Assembly: GCA_964430105.1 (NCBI GenBank)
Contig: CAYSEF010000006.1
Span: 1 to 63,259 of the forward strand
Source: UMGS1696 sp964430105
GTDB lineage: Bacteria > Bacillota > Clostridia > Oscillospirales > CAG-272
Reading direction: 5' to 3'
DNA length: 63,259 nt
Below are positions 1 through 8,404 of this stretch, one piece after another (the first letter of the stretch is position 1; each line of letters starts with the position of its first letter). Below the pieces are notes generated by a model, which searched no databases, was not told the origin of the DNA, and worked only from the letters and a program-made list of their open reading frames with translations. The translations under genes were made by a program, and so were the position numbers.

Positions 1-38
1 AAAAAAAGCTCATACCACAAGGGTATAAGCTTTTTTTT
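1..38 (-). terminator. intrinsic terminator of the tRNA gene
   Basis: On the minus strand an 11-bp hairpin (arms at about 28-38 and 5-16, one G-T pair, loop of about 5 nt) is followed by a run of T (complement of A at 1-7). It lies directly behind the tRNA, so it most likely ends that transcript. Confidence 0.8.
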
Positions 39-39
39 A

Positions 40-113
40 TGGACCATCGGGGACTCGAACCCAGGACCGACCGGTTATGAGCCGGGAGCTCTAACCAACT
101 GAGCTAATGGTCC
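40..113 (-). tRNA. tRNA with anticodon CAT, probably tRNA-Ile2 (lysidine type)
   Basis: The minus strand folds into a full cloverleaf: 7-bp acceptor stem (GGACCAT/ATGGTCC), D arm GCTC/GAGC, anticodon loop CTCATAA, T loop TTCGAGT and discriminator A. CCA is not encoded, so it must be added, possibly by the cca product in this window. The GGACC acceptor end and the CGG-CTCATAA-CCG anticodon arm resemble Bacillus tRNA-Ile2, whose CAT anticodon is changed to lysidine by TilS so that it reads AUA. Elongator tRNA-Met is the alternative. Two mismatches (27-43 and 50-64) are visible. Confidence 0.9.
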
Positions 114-125
114 GCTAACGAGAGT

Positions 126-154
126 ATTATATCACATTTTTTTGGATTTGTCAA
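126..154 (-). promoter_or_regulatory. SigA-type promoter of the tRNA
   Basis: Read on the minus strand: TTGACA (149-154), a 17-bp spacer, then TATAAT (126-131). Transcription would start about 6 nt before the mature 5' end of the tRNA. Confidence 0.85.
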
Positions 155-174
155 GTGCATAAGCAAAGTAACTA

Positions 175-203
175 TTGACATACATTAGAAAATGTTGTAC
201 AAT
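175..203 (+). promoter_or_regulatory. SigA-type promoter of the hydrolase gene
   Basis: TTGACA (175-180), 17-bp spacer, TACAAT (198-203). It lies inside the longest open frame starting at 192, so that earlier start cannot be used from this promoter. This supports the start at 240. Confidence 0.8.
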
Positions 204-239
204 ATTTTTGATATAATATTACAATTTTTCGGAGGATAT

Positions 240-1097
240 ATGGTTAAAAGAACACACGCTTACGATGTTAAGGTGGTATTCCAAAAGCGTACATATGTGA
301 GTGACGGGTATACATTGCCTTATCGACTCTATATCCCCAAGGCGTATGACTGCGGTGAGAGATATCCGCTTCTTGTATTCCTGCACGGTGCCGGTGAAAG
401 AGGGGATGATAACGAACGTCAGCTTGACAACTGCTTGCAGAAGATGTTTGACGATCCCACCTCTCCCGTATATGATTCGATTATTATGGTTCCGCAATGC
501 CCGACTACATCGCAGTGGGTGCTGACTAACTGGGGTAAAGGAAACTATTCCATATACGATACACCGGAGTCAAGAGAGCTTGAATGTGTTTGCGCTGTAA
601 TGGACGAAATTCGCGGTTTTTATAACGTAGATGACGACAGAGTTTATGTAACAGGTATCTCTATGGGCGGATTTGGTACATGGGATCTTCTCGCAAGACA
701 TGGCGCAAGATTTGCCGCAGGAATGCCTGTTTGCGGTGGCGGCGATACTGAGTATGCTAAGCTTTTGAAGCGTATACCAATACGCACCTTCCACGGCTCA
801 GAGGATGAGGCTGTTCCGGTGTCGGGTACTCGTCAAATGTATGCGGCAATTCGTCGTGCAGGCGGTGAGCTTATCGACTATACGGAATTTGACGGATGCG
901 GACACCCGATATGGGATATGGTCTACAGCGACAGAGATAATATAGATTGGCTGTATTCACAGTCGAGGGAAGAAAGACGTAAGAAAGCACAAAAATCGGC
1001 AAATCTTAAAAAAGCGGCTGCGGCAGGCGGTGCTGGAGCTGTATTGTCGGTGATACTTGTGCTGCTTGGCGTAAACAAAAAGAAGAAAAAGAAATAA
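240..1097 (+). CDS. alpha/beta hydrolase (predicted esterase/peptidase) with C-terminal membrane anchor
   Basis: 285 aa. The fold is that of dienelactone-hydrolase/PHB-depolymerase-like esterases: an oxyanion segment (LLVFLHGAGERG), the nucleophile elbow GISMGGFGTW (GxSxG), and a late Asp/His region (GSEDEAVPV, then FDGCGHPIWD) that completes a Ser-Asp-His triad. Substrate unknown. There is no signal peptide. The C terminus has a short hydrophobic stretch (GAGAVLSVILVLLGV) and then a run of lysines, so the protein is probably tail-anchored with its enzyme domain in the cytoplasm. The ATG at 240 follows GGAGG (231-235) by 4 nt. It is a single gene with its own promoter and a hairpin downstream. 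Confidence 0.8.
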   Translation: MVKRTHAYDVKVVFQKRTYVSDGYTLPYRLYIPKAYDCGERYPLLVFLHGAGERGDDNERQLDNCLQKMFDDPTSPVYDSIIMVPQCPTTSQWVLTNWGKGNYSIYDTPESRELECVCAVMDEIRGFYNVDDDRVYVTGISMGGFGTWDLLARHGARFAAGMPVCGGGDTEYAKLLKRIPIRTFHGSEDEAVPVSGTRQMYAAIRRAGGELIDYTEFDGCGHPIWDMVYSDRDNIDWLYSQSREERRKKAQKSANLKKAAAAGGAGAVLSVILVLLGVNKKKKKK

Positions 1098-1161
1098 AGC
1101 GCAAATCAAAAACGAAAAATTTCTTGGCGCAAGAACCTATGTAAAATTCTGATAACTAAAT

Positions 1162-1230
1162 ATCCCACGCAGGGCAATCGCCTGATACGATATTGTATTA
1201 CACGATATGGCTTCTGCGTGGGATTTTTTT
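1162..1230 (+). terminator. terminator downstream of the hydrolase gene
   Basis: An 11-bp perfect stem (ATCCCACGCAG at 1162-1172 with CTGCGTGGGAT at 1213-1223) is followed by seven T. The 40-nt loop contains a smaller GGC-AATC-GCC hairpin, so the element is nested and larger than a minimal terminator. Confidence 0.75.
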
Positions 1231-1517
1231 ATTTCCGAAGGTAGCTGTCGGTATTTTTCGTCCCTCTCACCAATCACCCGATACGGAAATATTATTCACA
1301 GGCAACAAACAAGCTTTCCCCTCTCAAATCGTATTCATGCTCGTGTATTCGTCACGCAGATCACGACCGATTTTGCATCGGTGCAGGGATATAATATCGC
1401 CAACGAAACATTGTAAAAGCAAAACAATAGCTGTATTTCAGCCGGTCATGCTTTTCTCCCCCGATGTTTCAGAATATGCTCATATTACAAAAATATTCCA
1501 TGTTTGAGAGGCACAAT
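1231..1517. other. intergenic region upstream of spoIIE
   Basis: About 290 bp without a convincing gene. The open frames here overlap the terminator and have no ribosome binding site. I could not identify a clear SigA promoter or Spo0A boxes by eye, although spoIIE is Spo0A-controlled in Bacillus. The region presumably carries the spoIIE promoter. Confidence 0.4.
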
Positions 1518-4160
1518 ATGAAGGACAAAACAAGCTTGAAATCAAATGTTATCGCAAAAGAAAGACGTGGTGAGAGGCATTATTTCTCTGAGGTGCGAAT
1601 AAAGCGTATCACTGCCTTGCTTTTAAGCTTCGCTCTTGCACTGCTCACCACTGCTACAGCTGTATTTCCGAATACTTATCCGTTTGGTATAGCGATGGTG
1701 TCCTCTGCATCAGGAGCTGTGGCTGTTCTATCCGCTATGGCAGGCGCACTTACAGGCTCGGTCAGAATACCAAAAATTGGTGGAGCATACGCTGTTATAA
1801 TAGGACTGCTTGCGATAAGTCGATTGCTTTTGTCAAATTGGCTGGCAGATAGCGAGGCTTCAAGTGGGAAGAAGGCTACAGCACATTCACTTGCAGGTAT
1901 AATACGACGTGTCAGAGAAAGTCCGGGAAGTGTGATCGCTATGCTTAAGTCTGTGACAGAGGGTGGGGCCATGCTCAGAGAAAATATCCGCATCAGAGTC
2001 GCATTGTCAGCGTGTGCAGCACTTTTCGTCGGGGCATGGTCCGTGGTTCAGGGAGGGTTTGATTATTACGACCTTTTCGGTGCTGTTTTTTCGCTATTGA
2101 TAACACCGCTTGTTACATATCTGTTTTATGTCGCTCGTGAAAGAAAAATGCGTTATTCGCCAATTCGTGAGATAGCTGTTTATTTCACAGCGACAGTTAT
2201 TACATTATCGTTCACAAGCATGGCGCACGGAGGACTTGACGGACTTCATGAAGCCTTGCTCGGTGAAGGGCATGGGCCTGTTTTTGATTTGGGAGTGCTG
2301 TTTGCATTCATGGCATCGGTCATCACGTCACTTGAGTTCGGTGTGCATAGGGGTGCGCTTCTCGGACTTGCCTGTGGAATAGTCATGCAGCCGTCGTATG
2401 CACCACTTTACGCTGTTTCTGCGATGATAGCCGGTACCTTTTACTCGTATTCAACTGCATTTGCGATAGTGGGTGCAGGTGCGATAGGTTCGGCTTGGGC
2501 AATTTATGTCGCAGGCTTTGACGGAATGACGGATGTTTTTCCACCGATAGTAGCAGCCTGTGCTATACTTATACCATGCTACAGATACAATATCATAAAT
2601 CTGCCGGATTCATTGTTCGGAGCAGAGCTTTATCGATACGGTCACAAGCCTTCTGTTAGAAATTCCAATCTTATTATGGCTGATATTTCGGCTAAGAATA
2701 TGAAAAAACGCTTAAATTCGCTGTCTGAAGGGATGATGTCGGTTTCTGCTGTGCTGGGGGGAATGGCTGAGAAGCTTGTAAAACCATCCTTTGCCGATTA
2801 CGAGGAGATAACAGAAACTGCGTTTGATACATATTGCCACACCTGCAAACTGCGTGAGAAGTGCCATGAAGCGAAAAATTCCAAAACAGGGCCTGTGATA
2901 CGAAAAATGACAGACGAGCTTATGAGAGGCGGAGTAGCAACAGCAGGCTCTGTACCGTCATCTCTTGCATCGTCATGCTGGAATATTGGGAGGATACTTG
3001 ACGAAATAAATCTTACTGTAGGCAAAAAAACAGCAGAAAAAAGAAGGGGGGATAAGCTGTCAGTTTCTGCTGAGGATCTTTCACTTGCAGGAGAGCTGAT
3101 GAGGCAGGCAACGAAAGCTGAAGCTGTCGAAGGAGAGGTGGATGACAAGCTTTCTGCAAAGCTAAGGCGACTTCTTTCGTATCACAATTTTGGTGCAGCA
3201 TCGGTTACGGTTTACGGAAACAGACGAAAGCATATTTTTGTCGGAGATATTGACCTTACAGCAACAAAAATGGGTGCGGACGATATCAGACGTTTGTTTG
3301 AATCCTTTGTAGGAAGTAAGCTTTCTTCACCGGAATTCGAGCTTGACGGAGCTGTGCTGTCTATGAGGATGAATTCGATAAACTCATATAAATGCACATC
3401 GGGAATGTATTCATGCGCGGCGTCGCAGGTACAGAAGTACAGACAAGAGGTCGAAAGCTGTGGCGCATACTCACATGACGAAGATGAAAATGGCGAAACA
3501 GCCGAAAATGCATTTGAAGGAGAAACAGCTCCTTATATTACAGTATCAGACAGCGAGCCTGATGGTATATGCGGTGATGGAATAACGGCATTTGAAGTGA
3601 ACGGAAAGTATTATATGCTCCTGTCCGACGGAATGGGAAGCGGAAAAGAGGCGGCACTTACTTCGGGGGTGGTAGTGTCACTTCTTGAAAGGCTGATAAG
3701 AAGCGGAGCAGAGCCTGAAACTGCACTGAAAATGCTGAACAGAGTAGTTCGACATACGGAGAGGGAATGTTCTGCGACGGTGGATATAGCTGAGATAGAT
3801 CTTATGACGGGGGAGGCGAGATTTATCAAAAGCGGAGCTGCGCCATCGTTTGTACTTCGTGACGGAAGTATATTCCGACTGCAATCAAAGACTGTTCCGA
3901 TAGGAATAATACGGGCACTTGATGCCGAAATGATAAAGTTTGATGTGCGAGAGGGAGATACTGTGGTAATGCTGTCTGACGGTGTTGCAAGGTCGTACGA
4001 TGAAGCTCCGTGGCTGCTCGATCTTATGACGGATGACGAAACAGTGCTTCACGGTGACGAAAGAAATGCGGCTATAACGATAGTAAGTGAAGCTGCACTG
4101 AGGGGAGGACGTGACGATATAACGTGTGGTGTGATGAGGCTTTGTGCATATTCGCAGTGA
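1518..4160 (+). CDS. spoIIE: stage II sporulation protein E (membrane PP2C phosphatase)
   Basis: 880 aa from the ATG at 1518, preceded by AGAGG 6 nt upstream; the frame is open from 1464 but no better start is seen. Residues of about 35-350 hold many hydrophobic helices, as in the ten-TM N-terminal domain of Bacillus SpoIIE. A soluble regulatory middle follows, with a C..CxxxxxC segment (CHTCKLREKC). The C-terminal PP2C phosphatase domain has SDGMGSGKEA near residue 704, MLSDGV and DDITCGV. In Bacillus SpoIIE localises to the polar septum and dephosphorylates SpoIIAA, releasing SigF in the forespore. Its presence indicates a spore-former. Convergent with rnmV across a shared terminator. Confidence 0.95.
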   Translation: MKDKTSLKSNVIAKERRGERHYFSEVRIKRITALLLSFALALLTTATAVFPNTYPFGIAMVSSASGAVAVLSAMAGALTGSVRIPKIGGAYAVIIGLLAISRLLLSNWLADSEASSGKKATAHSLAGIIRRVRESPGSVIAMLKSVTEGGAMLRENIRIRVALSACAALFVGAWSVVQGGFDYYDLFGAVFSLLITPLVTYLFYVARERKMRYSPIREIAVYFTATVITLSFTSMAHGGLDGLHEALLGEGHGPVFDLGVLFAFMASVITSLEFGVHRGALLGLACGIVMQPSYAPLYAVSAMIAGTFYSYSTAFAIVGAGAIGSAWAIYVAGFDGMTDVFPPIVAACAILIPCYRYNIINLPDSLFGAELYRYGHKPSVRNSNLIMADISAKNMKKRLNSLSEGMMSVSAVLGGMAEKLVKPSFADYEEITETAFDTYCHTCKLREKCHEAKNSKTGPVIRKMTDELMRGGVATAGSVPSSLASSCWNIGRILDEINLTVGKKTAEKRRGDKLSVSAEDLSLAGELMRQATKAEAVEGEVDDKLSAKLRRLLSYHNFGAASVTVYGNRRKHIFVGDIDLTATKMGADDIRRLFESFVGSKLSSPEFELDGAVLSMRMNSINSYKCTSGMYSCAASQVQKYRQEVESCGAYSHDEDENGETAENAFEGETAPYITVSDSEPDGICGDGITAFEVNGKYYMLLSDGMGSGKEAALTSGVVVSLLERLIRSGAEPETALKMLNRVVRHTERECSATVDIAEIDLMTGEARFIKSGAAPSFVLRDGSIFRLQSKTVPIGIIRALDAEMIKFDVREGDTVVMLSDGVARSYDEAPWLLDLMTDDETVLHGDERNAAITIVSEAALRGGRDDITCGVMRLCAYSQ

Positions 4161-4185
4161 GAATTTGCTGAACATCATACGCATG

Positions 4186-4240
4186 AAAAAAGATCCGGCT
4201 GACGCAGACTGAGAGCCAATGCGTAAAACCGGATCTTTTT
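4186..4240. terminator. bidirectional terminator between spoIIE and rnmV
   Basis: Stem GATCCGG (4192-4198) with CCGGATC (4229-4235), an inner ACGCA/TGCGT stem, A-run at 4186-4191 and T-run at 4236-4240. It can serve both converging genes and overlaps the rnmV stop codon by two bases. Confidence 0.8.
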
Positions 4241-4832
4241 ATTCATTTGCCAGCTTTGTTAATTCCGTTTCGCTTGAAACAAGATTTACAGCAGAAAACA
4301 TTGCGTTTGCGTTCATTCCTTTGGGAAGGCCGAGCTTCTCGCAGATTTTGTCACGTTTTTCCTGTGCACCACTTCCGCCGGATAAGCCAAGCTCAAACAT
4401 CAGCGAACGTGAGATAGGTGTGATTTTTGTGCCGACTACATCTTCTTCAACAAGCTCGGGATGTGCTGCGGCAAAATCATCGAAAATTTTTCTCAGTACC
4501 TCTGCCGGAACTCCTTCGACTCCCAGATAGCCTGCCTTTGAAGGGGCTGATTTACGACGTTCCTTTCCTTCAATCTGTGGTATATAAAGGTCATAAACCT
4601 TGATTCCACCAAGCTGACCTTTCAGGTGTGAACGTATGATTTTTCCACCACCGTCGCTGTCGCAAAGTATGATAAGTCCGTTTTTTCCAAGCTTTCGTAT
4701 AAGTGCTCGCTTTTCGGGATTTTTGAATATGCGAAATCCGTCTGTTGTCAAAATAGTTGCAGATACGATAGAAGAAAGATGCGATTTGTCATATCGTCCT
4801 TCTACTATCAGTGGAAGCTTTAAGTGAAGCAT
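4239..4832 (-). CDS. rnmV: ribonuclease M5-type Toprim protein (5S rRNA maturation)
   Basis: 197 aa, close to the 186 aa of Bacillus RNase M5. The Toprim signature is complete: IVEGRYDK near the N terminus (catalytic Glu) and ILCDSDGGGK (DxD) near residues 55-64. The second half matches the RnmV C-terminal domain (DUF4093), with GYLGVEGVP and an LGLSGGSGAQEKR segment. RNase M5 cleaves both sides of pre-5S rRNA with ribosomal protein L18. The ATG follows GGAGATAATTT. It lies 31 bp behind holA on the same strand and is probably cotranscribed with it. A generic Toprim nuclease is the alternative. Confidence 0.85.
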   Translation of the reverse strand: MLHLKLPLIVEGRYDKSHLSSIVSATILTTDGFRIFKNPEKRALIRKLGKNGLIILCDSDGGGKIIRSHLKGQLGGIKVYDLYIPQIEGKERRKSAPSKAGYLGVEGVPAEVLRKIFDDFAAAHPELVEEDVVGTKITPISRSLMFELGLSGGSGAQEKRDKICEKLGLPKGMNANAMFSAVNLVSSETELTKLANE

Positions 4833-4863
4833 AAATTATCTCCGTTCTGTGTTATTGCAGAAA

Positions 4864-5913
4864 TCAGTTGTCTGCAAGTGTACATATAAGCTGTTCAAGA
4901 ACTCCGTAACCGCCACCAAGCTTCATTTGACGGTCTGCATCTGTGCAAAGCTCACTTGCGTGCATGAAGTATTCTATCGGCTTCATTTTTGCGGCACGAT
5001 AGTATAAACCACTCTTGTATTCGTGCATTTTTGTTTCCTTTGCAAATTCCGATTTTTCACGACCGTCAAAAATAAATGCGGCGGCACAGCTTAAATCGGA
5101 AAAAACTCTCGTGATTTGGCTGAGAAGAAAAATAGGTTCTTCACGCTTGCGAATTTTTACACCAAGCTCTTCCAGTGCAGCGGGGGTGTTTCCTTCAAGA
5201 ATACAGTTTGCAAGCTTGAATGCGTCATCCTCGTCAGTTCTTGTGACACAGGCCGCAACATCCTCGAAAGAAACCTCACGTCTGCCGGCTCCTGCAACAT
5301 AAGCTGCGGTTTTCGCTATTTCACCCGAAAGACGGAACATTGATCGACCACAGGTGTTGAGGATTGATAATATGACAGCAGGGGAGGCAGTCAGTCCGTA
5401 TTCTGCAAAATGACGTTCAATCCAACGTGCAAGACGTGCATCGGACTGATATTCAAAATTGACGCATTTCATGAATTTTTGAGCCTTTGCAAGAAAAGCT
5501 GAGGGCTTTCTTGGTTGTCCGGCATCAAAGCCGTCGGCTGAAATTTTTAGAATAACAACAGTGCTTCCGTCATCGGTGGACTGAAATTCCTCAAGTGTAT
5601 CGAGAAGTGCAGTACGCTCTTTTTCCTTTAGTGAATCGAGAGAAGCAAAGGAAATAACGACAACCTTTTGCATTGCCATGAGAGGGGGAGTGCTGAGAGA
5701 ATCGAAAATTGCACCATGATCTATCTCACCATCACCGAAATGAAGCTCGATAGAGTTAAATTCGGCAAAATCGGGTGAGGCATCTGTAATACAGCGACGA
5801 ATTTCTGCAGCACGATGATTTTTCATATAATCTTCATCGCCATAGAAAAAATAGATACCACTGAGAGAGGAGGTTTTTATTTCGGTAGAAAGCTCGTTTT
5901 CGTTCATGTTCAT
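4864..5913 (-). CDS. holA: DNA polymerase III delta subunit
   Basis: 349 aa, the usual HolA length. The N terminus IYFFYGDEDYMKNHRAAEI matches the AAA+-like delta subunit opening (in place of a functional Walker A); LSTPPLMAMQKVVVI and the C-terminal collar region (KPIEYFMHASELCTDADRQMK) also fit. Delta opens the sliding clamp as part of the clamp loader with gamma/tau and delta prime. Two ATGs lie two codons apart (5913 and 5907); AAAGGA is 3 or 9 nt upstream, so the second is equally likely. Divergent from the DUF2974 gene and followed by rnmV. Confidence 0.9.
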   Translation of the reverse strand: MNMNENELSTEIKTSSLSGIYFFYGDEDYMKNHRAAEIRRCITDASPDFAEFNSIELHFGDGEIDHGAIFDSLSTPPLMAMQKVVVISFASLDSLKEKERTALLDTLEEFQSTDDGSTVVILKISADGFDAGQPRKPSAFLAKAQKFMKCVNFEYQSDARLARWIERHFAEYGLTASPAVILSILNTCGRSMFRLSGEIAKTAAYVAGAGRREVSFEDVAACVTRTDEDDAFKLANCILEGNTPAALEELGVKIRKREEPIFLLSQITRVFSDLSCAAAFIFDGREKSEFAKETKMHEYKSGLYYRAAKMKPIEYFMHASELCTDADRQMKLGGGYGVLEQLICTLADN

Positions 5914-6085
5914 GCGTCCTTTATCGAATAGGGTGGAATTGTTAATATTCGGATGATATGATAAAATTTATAAAAAGAAAATTATTGGAAAAATAAAAAA
6001 ATCAGTAAAACATTTGCTGTACTTACTTCATGTTACTCAGCCCGTGAATCGACTTACGGGTGATTTTCAAAGGAAAGGAGCCTAT

Positions 6086-7180
6086 ATGCCTAATTTGTTC
6101 GATTATTTTGCCTGGCGAGGTGATCTTTCGTTTAATGCCTCTCCGTTCTGCGAGGTAGATAATCTTATTTTTTCTATGCTTTCATTCATGAATCTCTCCG
6201 GTATCGTTTCCGATTCTATAATCGGTATGCCTGTTAAATTATCAGATGCTTTTGAAAAATATTCAAAGAAATTTCCCGATGGCGAACGCTTCGGTCAGAT
6301 CATTCCTCAGGCAACCGGTGATATCTTTAAGCTTGCAGCAAACAGCAATCGCTTCCATGATTCGTATATCACAGCTTATCGTTCGGAAACGGATGAGGAT
6401 GCTGTAAGCCAGTTTGCGGCTGTAACCTTCGTTTTACCAGATAATTCTATATTTGTCGCTTTTCGCGGAACAGATGATACCCTTGTCGGCTGGAGAGAGG
6501 ATTTTAACCTCAGCTTTATGCACCCTGCTGTCGCTCAGGCCAAGGCTGTCGATTATCTTACCGAGGTTGCTTCGGTTCACAGAGGTGATATCCGTATCGG
6601 TGGCCACTCGAAAGGTGGTAATCTTTCGGTATATTCGGCAGTTTTTGCACCTGCTGATATAAAAAAACGCATTATAACAGCATACAGCAACGACGGCCCC
6701 GGATTTGTCGAGGAGGTCATAGAAAGTGCAGAATTTAAGGAAATGTCAAGCCGTATATGCACGATAGTTCCGCAAAGCTCGGTCATCGGTATGCTTCTTG
6801 AGCATATGGAGGACTATTGCGTTATCGAAAGTACGATAAGCAACGGACTGTTTCAGCATGATCCGTTTTCCTGGAGCGTTGTCGGAAACAGCTTCGTGCA
6901 TCTTGAGGAATTGTCAAAAAAAGGCAAACGACACGACAGAGTGCTTAGTGAATGGATAAGGGGAATGACAGTAAATGATCGCCGTGAATTGACAAAAACA
7001 CTGTTCGGAGTGCTTGATTCGACAGGTGCTAAAACCTTGTCAGACCTGACGGTTGATAAAAGAGAAAAAATCAGCGCAGCTATCAGAGCATATTCTGAAC
7101 TTGATAAGGATACAAAGGAACACCTGGTACACCTTGTTCGCAGACTTGCAGAAGCCGGCTTCAATAAAAAATCTCAATAA
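6086..7180 (+). CDS. DUF2974 (Mbeg1-like) lipase-fold protein
   Basis: 364 aa from the ATG at 6086, preceded by AGGAAAGGAG at 6071-6080. The frame is open from 6014 but the ribosome binding site decides the start. The body resembles a class-3 lipase: AFRGTDDTLVGWREDF (substrate-pocket segment), then the nucleophile elbow GGHSKGGNLS (GxSxG) and NDGPGF. The DUF2974 family is widespread in Firmicutes; substrate and biological role are unknown. No signal peptide or membrane segment, so it is probably cytoplasmic. Not obviously coupled to its neighbours. Confidence 0.85.
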   Translation: MPNLFDYFAWRGDLSFNASPFCEVDNLIFSMLSFMNLSGIVSDSIIGMPVKLSDAFEKYSKKFPDGERFGQIIPQATGDIFKLAANSNRFHDSYITAYRSETDEDAVSQFAAVTFVLPDNSIFVAFRGTDDTLVGWREDFNLSFMHPAVAQAKAVDYLTEVASVHRGDIRIGGHSKGGNLSVYSAVFAPADIKKRIITAYSNDGPGFVEEVIESAEFKEMSSRICTIVPQSSVIGMLLEHMEDYCVIESTISNGLFQHDPFSWSVVGNSFVHLEELSKKGKRHDRVLSEWIRGMTVNDRRELTKTLFGVLDSTGAKTLSDLTVDKREKISAAIRAYSELDKDTKEHLVHLVRRLAEAGFNKKSQ

Positions 7181-7269
7181 TATTATACCCTTTGTGTCAA
7201 TGTATGTCAACCGAAATTTGCCATGCATAGGCTCACATTTGCGTCACCGAATCCAATGCAGGCAAACAC

Positions 7270-7298
7270 TTGAAAAATATATTCTCCTGTGCTATAAT
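7270..7298 (+). promoter_or_regulatory. SigA-type promoter for the DUF1385-prmC genes
   Basis: TTGAAA (7270-7275), 17-bp spacer, TATAAT (7293-7298), about 50 bp upstream of the DUF1385 start. Confidence 0.8.
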
Positions 7299-7347
7299 GG
7301 TACATGGCGATTTTTTGTCGCTCATATCACATAAAAGGATAAAACGA

Positions 7348-8388
7348 ATGAAGAAAGATAAAACTCCAATAGACCCGAAAATCGGTATAGTCGGCGGTCA
7401 GGCAGTACTCGAGGGCGTTATGATGAAGTCCGGAGATCGCTGCTCACTTGCTGTGCGTACCCCTGATGGCGGTGTCTCACTTGATAATTCGACCTTTACC
7501 TCTTTGCGTTCAAAGTATAAGATTTGCAGACTTCCTCTTATCAGAGGCTGTGTTTCAATGGTCGAACAGCTTAAATTGTCTATGGATATGCTCACTCGCT
7601 CCGCTGAAATGCAGGGCGTTGACCTTGATGAGCCTGAATCAAAGTTTGAAAAATGGCTTACCGAAAAGCTTGGCGATAATCTTATGAAAATCGTTACTGC
7701 TATCGGTATGGTGCTTGGATTTGCACTTGGTATAGGTCTGTTTTTCTTCCTGCCAACACTCACTGCAAAGGGCTTTGATTGGCTGAGCGGTGGCTTTATT
7801 GGCAGATTTGCCGTGCTTCGTTCCGGTGTTGAGGGTATAATTCGTATGGCTATATTTGTCGCATATATGTGGCTGGTATCTCTTATGCCCGATATTCGAC
7901 GTACATACGAATACCACGGTGCAGAGCATAAATCAGTCGCTTGCTTTGAAAAAGGACTTGAGCTTACACCTGCAAATGCTCGTAACTGCACACGCTTCCA
8001 CCCTCGTTGCGGTACAAGCTTCATTTTTGTGATGCTCATTATCTCTATCGTGGTAAATTCCTTCCTTGTATGGGATAATATCCTCATTAGAGTTGCTTCA
8101 AAAATACTCACACTGCCACTTATCGTCGGTCTTGGCTTTGAGTTCATCCGTTACGCAGGTGCTCATGATAACGTCTTTACAAGAATCGTTTCTGCACCCG
8201 GCTTGTGGATGCAGAGAATCACTACTCGTGAACCCGATGATACACAGCTTGAAATTGCTTTGACAGCTCTTAAAAACGCTATTCCTGAGGAATTCGGTGG
8301 TATCGTTCAGGATTCCGGCAGAGTAGAGGATGGAAAAATCGACGGTAAGACAGTTCCGTTTGAAGAAAAAAACTGCTCTGAAAATTGA
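7348..8388 (+). CDS. DUF1385 integral membrane protein (YqhQ family)
   Basis: 346 aa from the ATG at 7348, preceded by AAAAGGAT; the longer frame from 7270 starts inside the promoter. The N terminus GGQAVLEGVMMKSGD is the family hallmark. At least four hydrophobic segments follow (for example VTAIGMVLGFALGIGLFFFLP and a helix before MPDIRRTYEYHGAEHKS), and the conserved HGAEHKSVACFE and RFHPRCGTSF motifs are present. The concentrated His/Cys residues in these motifs suggest metal binding, but the function is unknown. The gene sits 16 bp upstream of prmC, an arrangement I believe is common in Firmicutes. Confidence 0.9.
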   Translation: MKKDKTPIDPKIGIVGGQAVLEGVMMKSGDRCSLAVRTPDGGVSLDNSTFTSLRSKYKICRLPLIRGCVSMVEQLKLSMDMLTRSAEMQGVDLDEPESKFEKWLTEKLGDNLMKIVTAIGMVLGFALGIGLFFFLPTLTAKGFDWLSGGFIGRFAVLRSGVEGIIRMAIFVAYMWLVSLMPDIRRTYEYHGAEHKSVACFEKGLELTPANARNCTRFHPRCGTSFIFVMLIISIVVNSFLVWDNILIRVASKILTLPLIVGLGFEFIRYAGAHDNVFTRIVSAPGLWMQRITTREPDDTQLEIALTALKNAIPEEFGGIVQDSGRVEDGKIDGKTVPFEEKNCSEN

Positions 8389-8404
8389 TTTAAGGCAATA
8401 TAAT

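Noticed and set aside
192..239. Upstream extension of the first hydrolase frame
   Set aside because: It starts inside the -10 region of the promoter; GGAGG supports the ATG at 240.
1193..1507. Short frames between the hydrolase gene and spoIIE
   Set aside because: They begin inside the terminator and have no ribosome binding site or recognisable sequence.
7398..8147. 249-aa minus-strand frame opposite the DUF1385 gene
   Set aside because: Ser/Thr/Pro/Ile-rich translation typical of an antisense frame; the plus-strand family match is strong.
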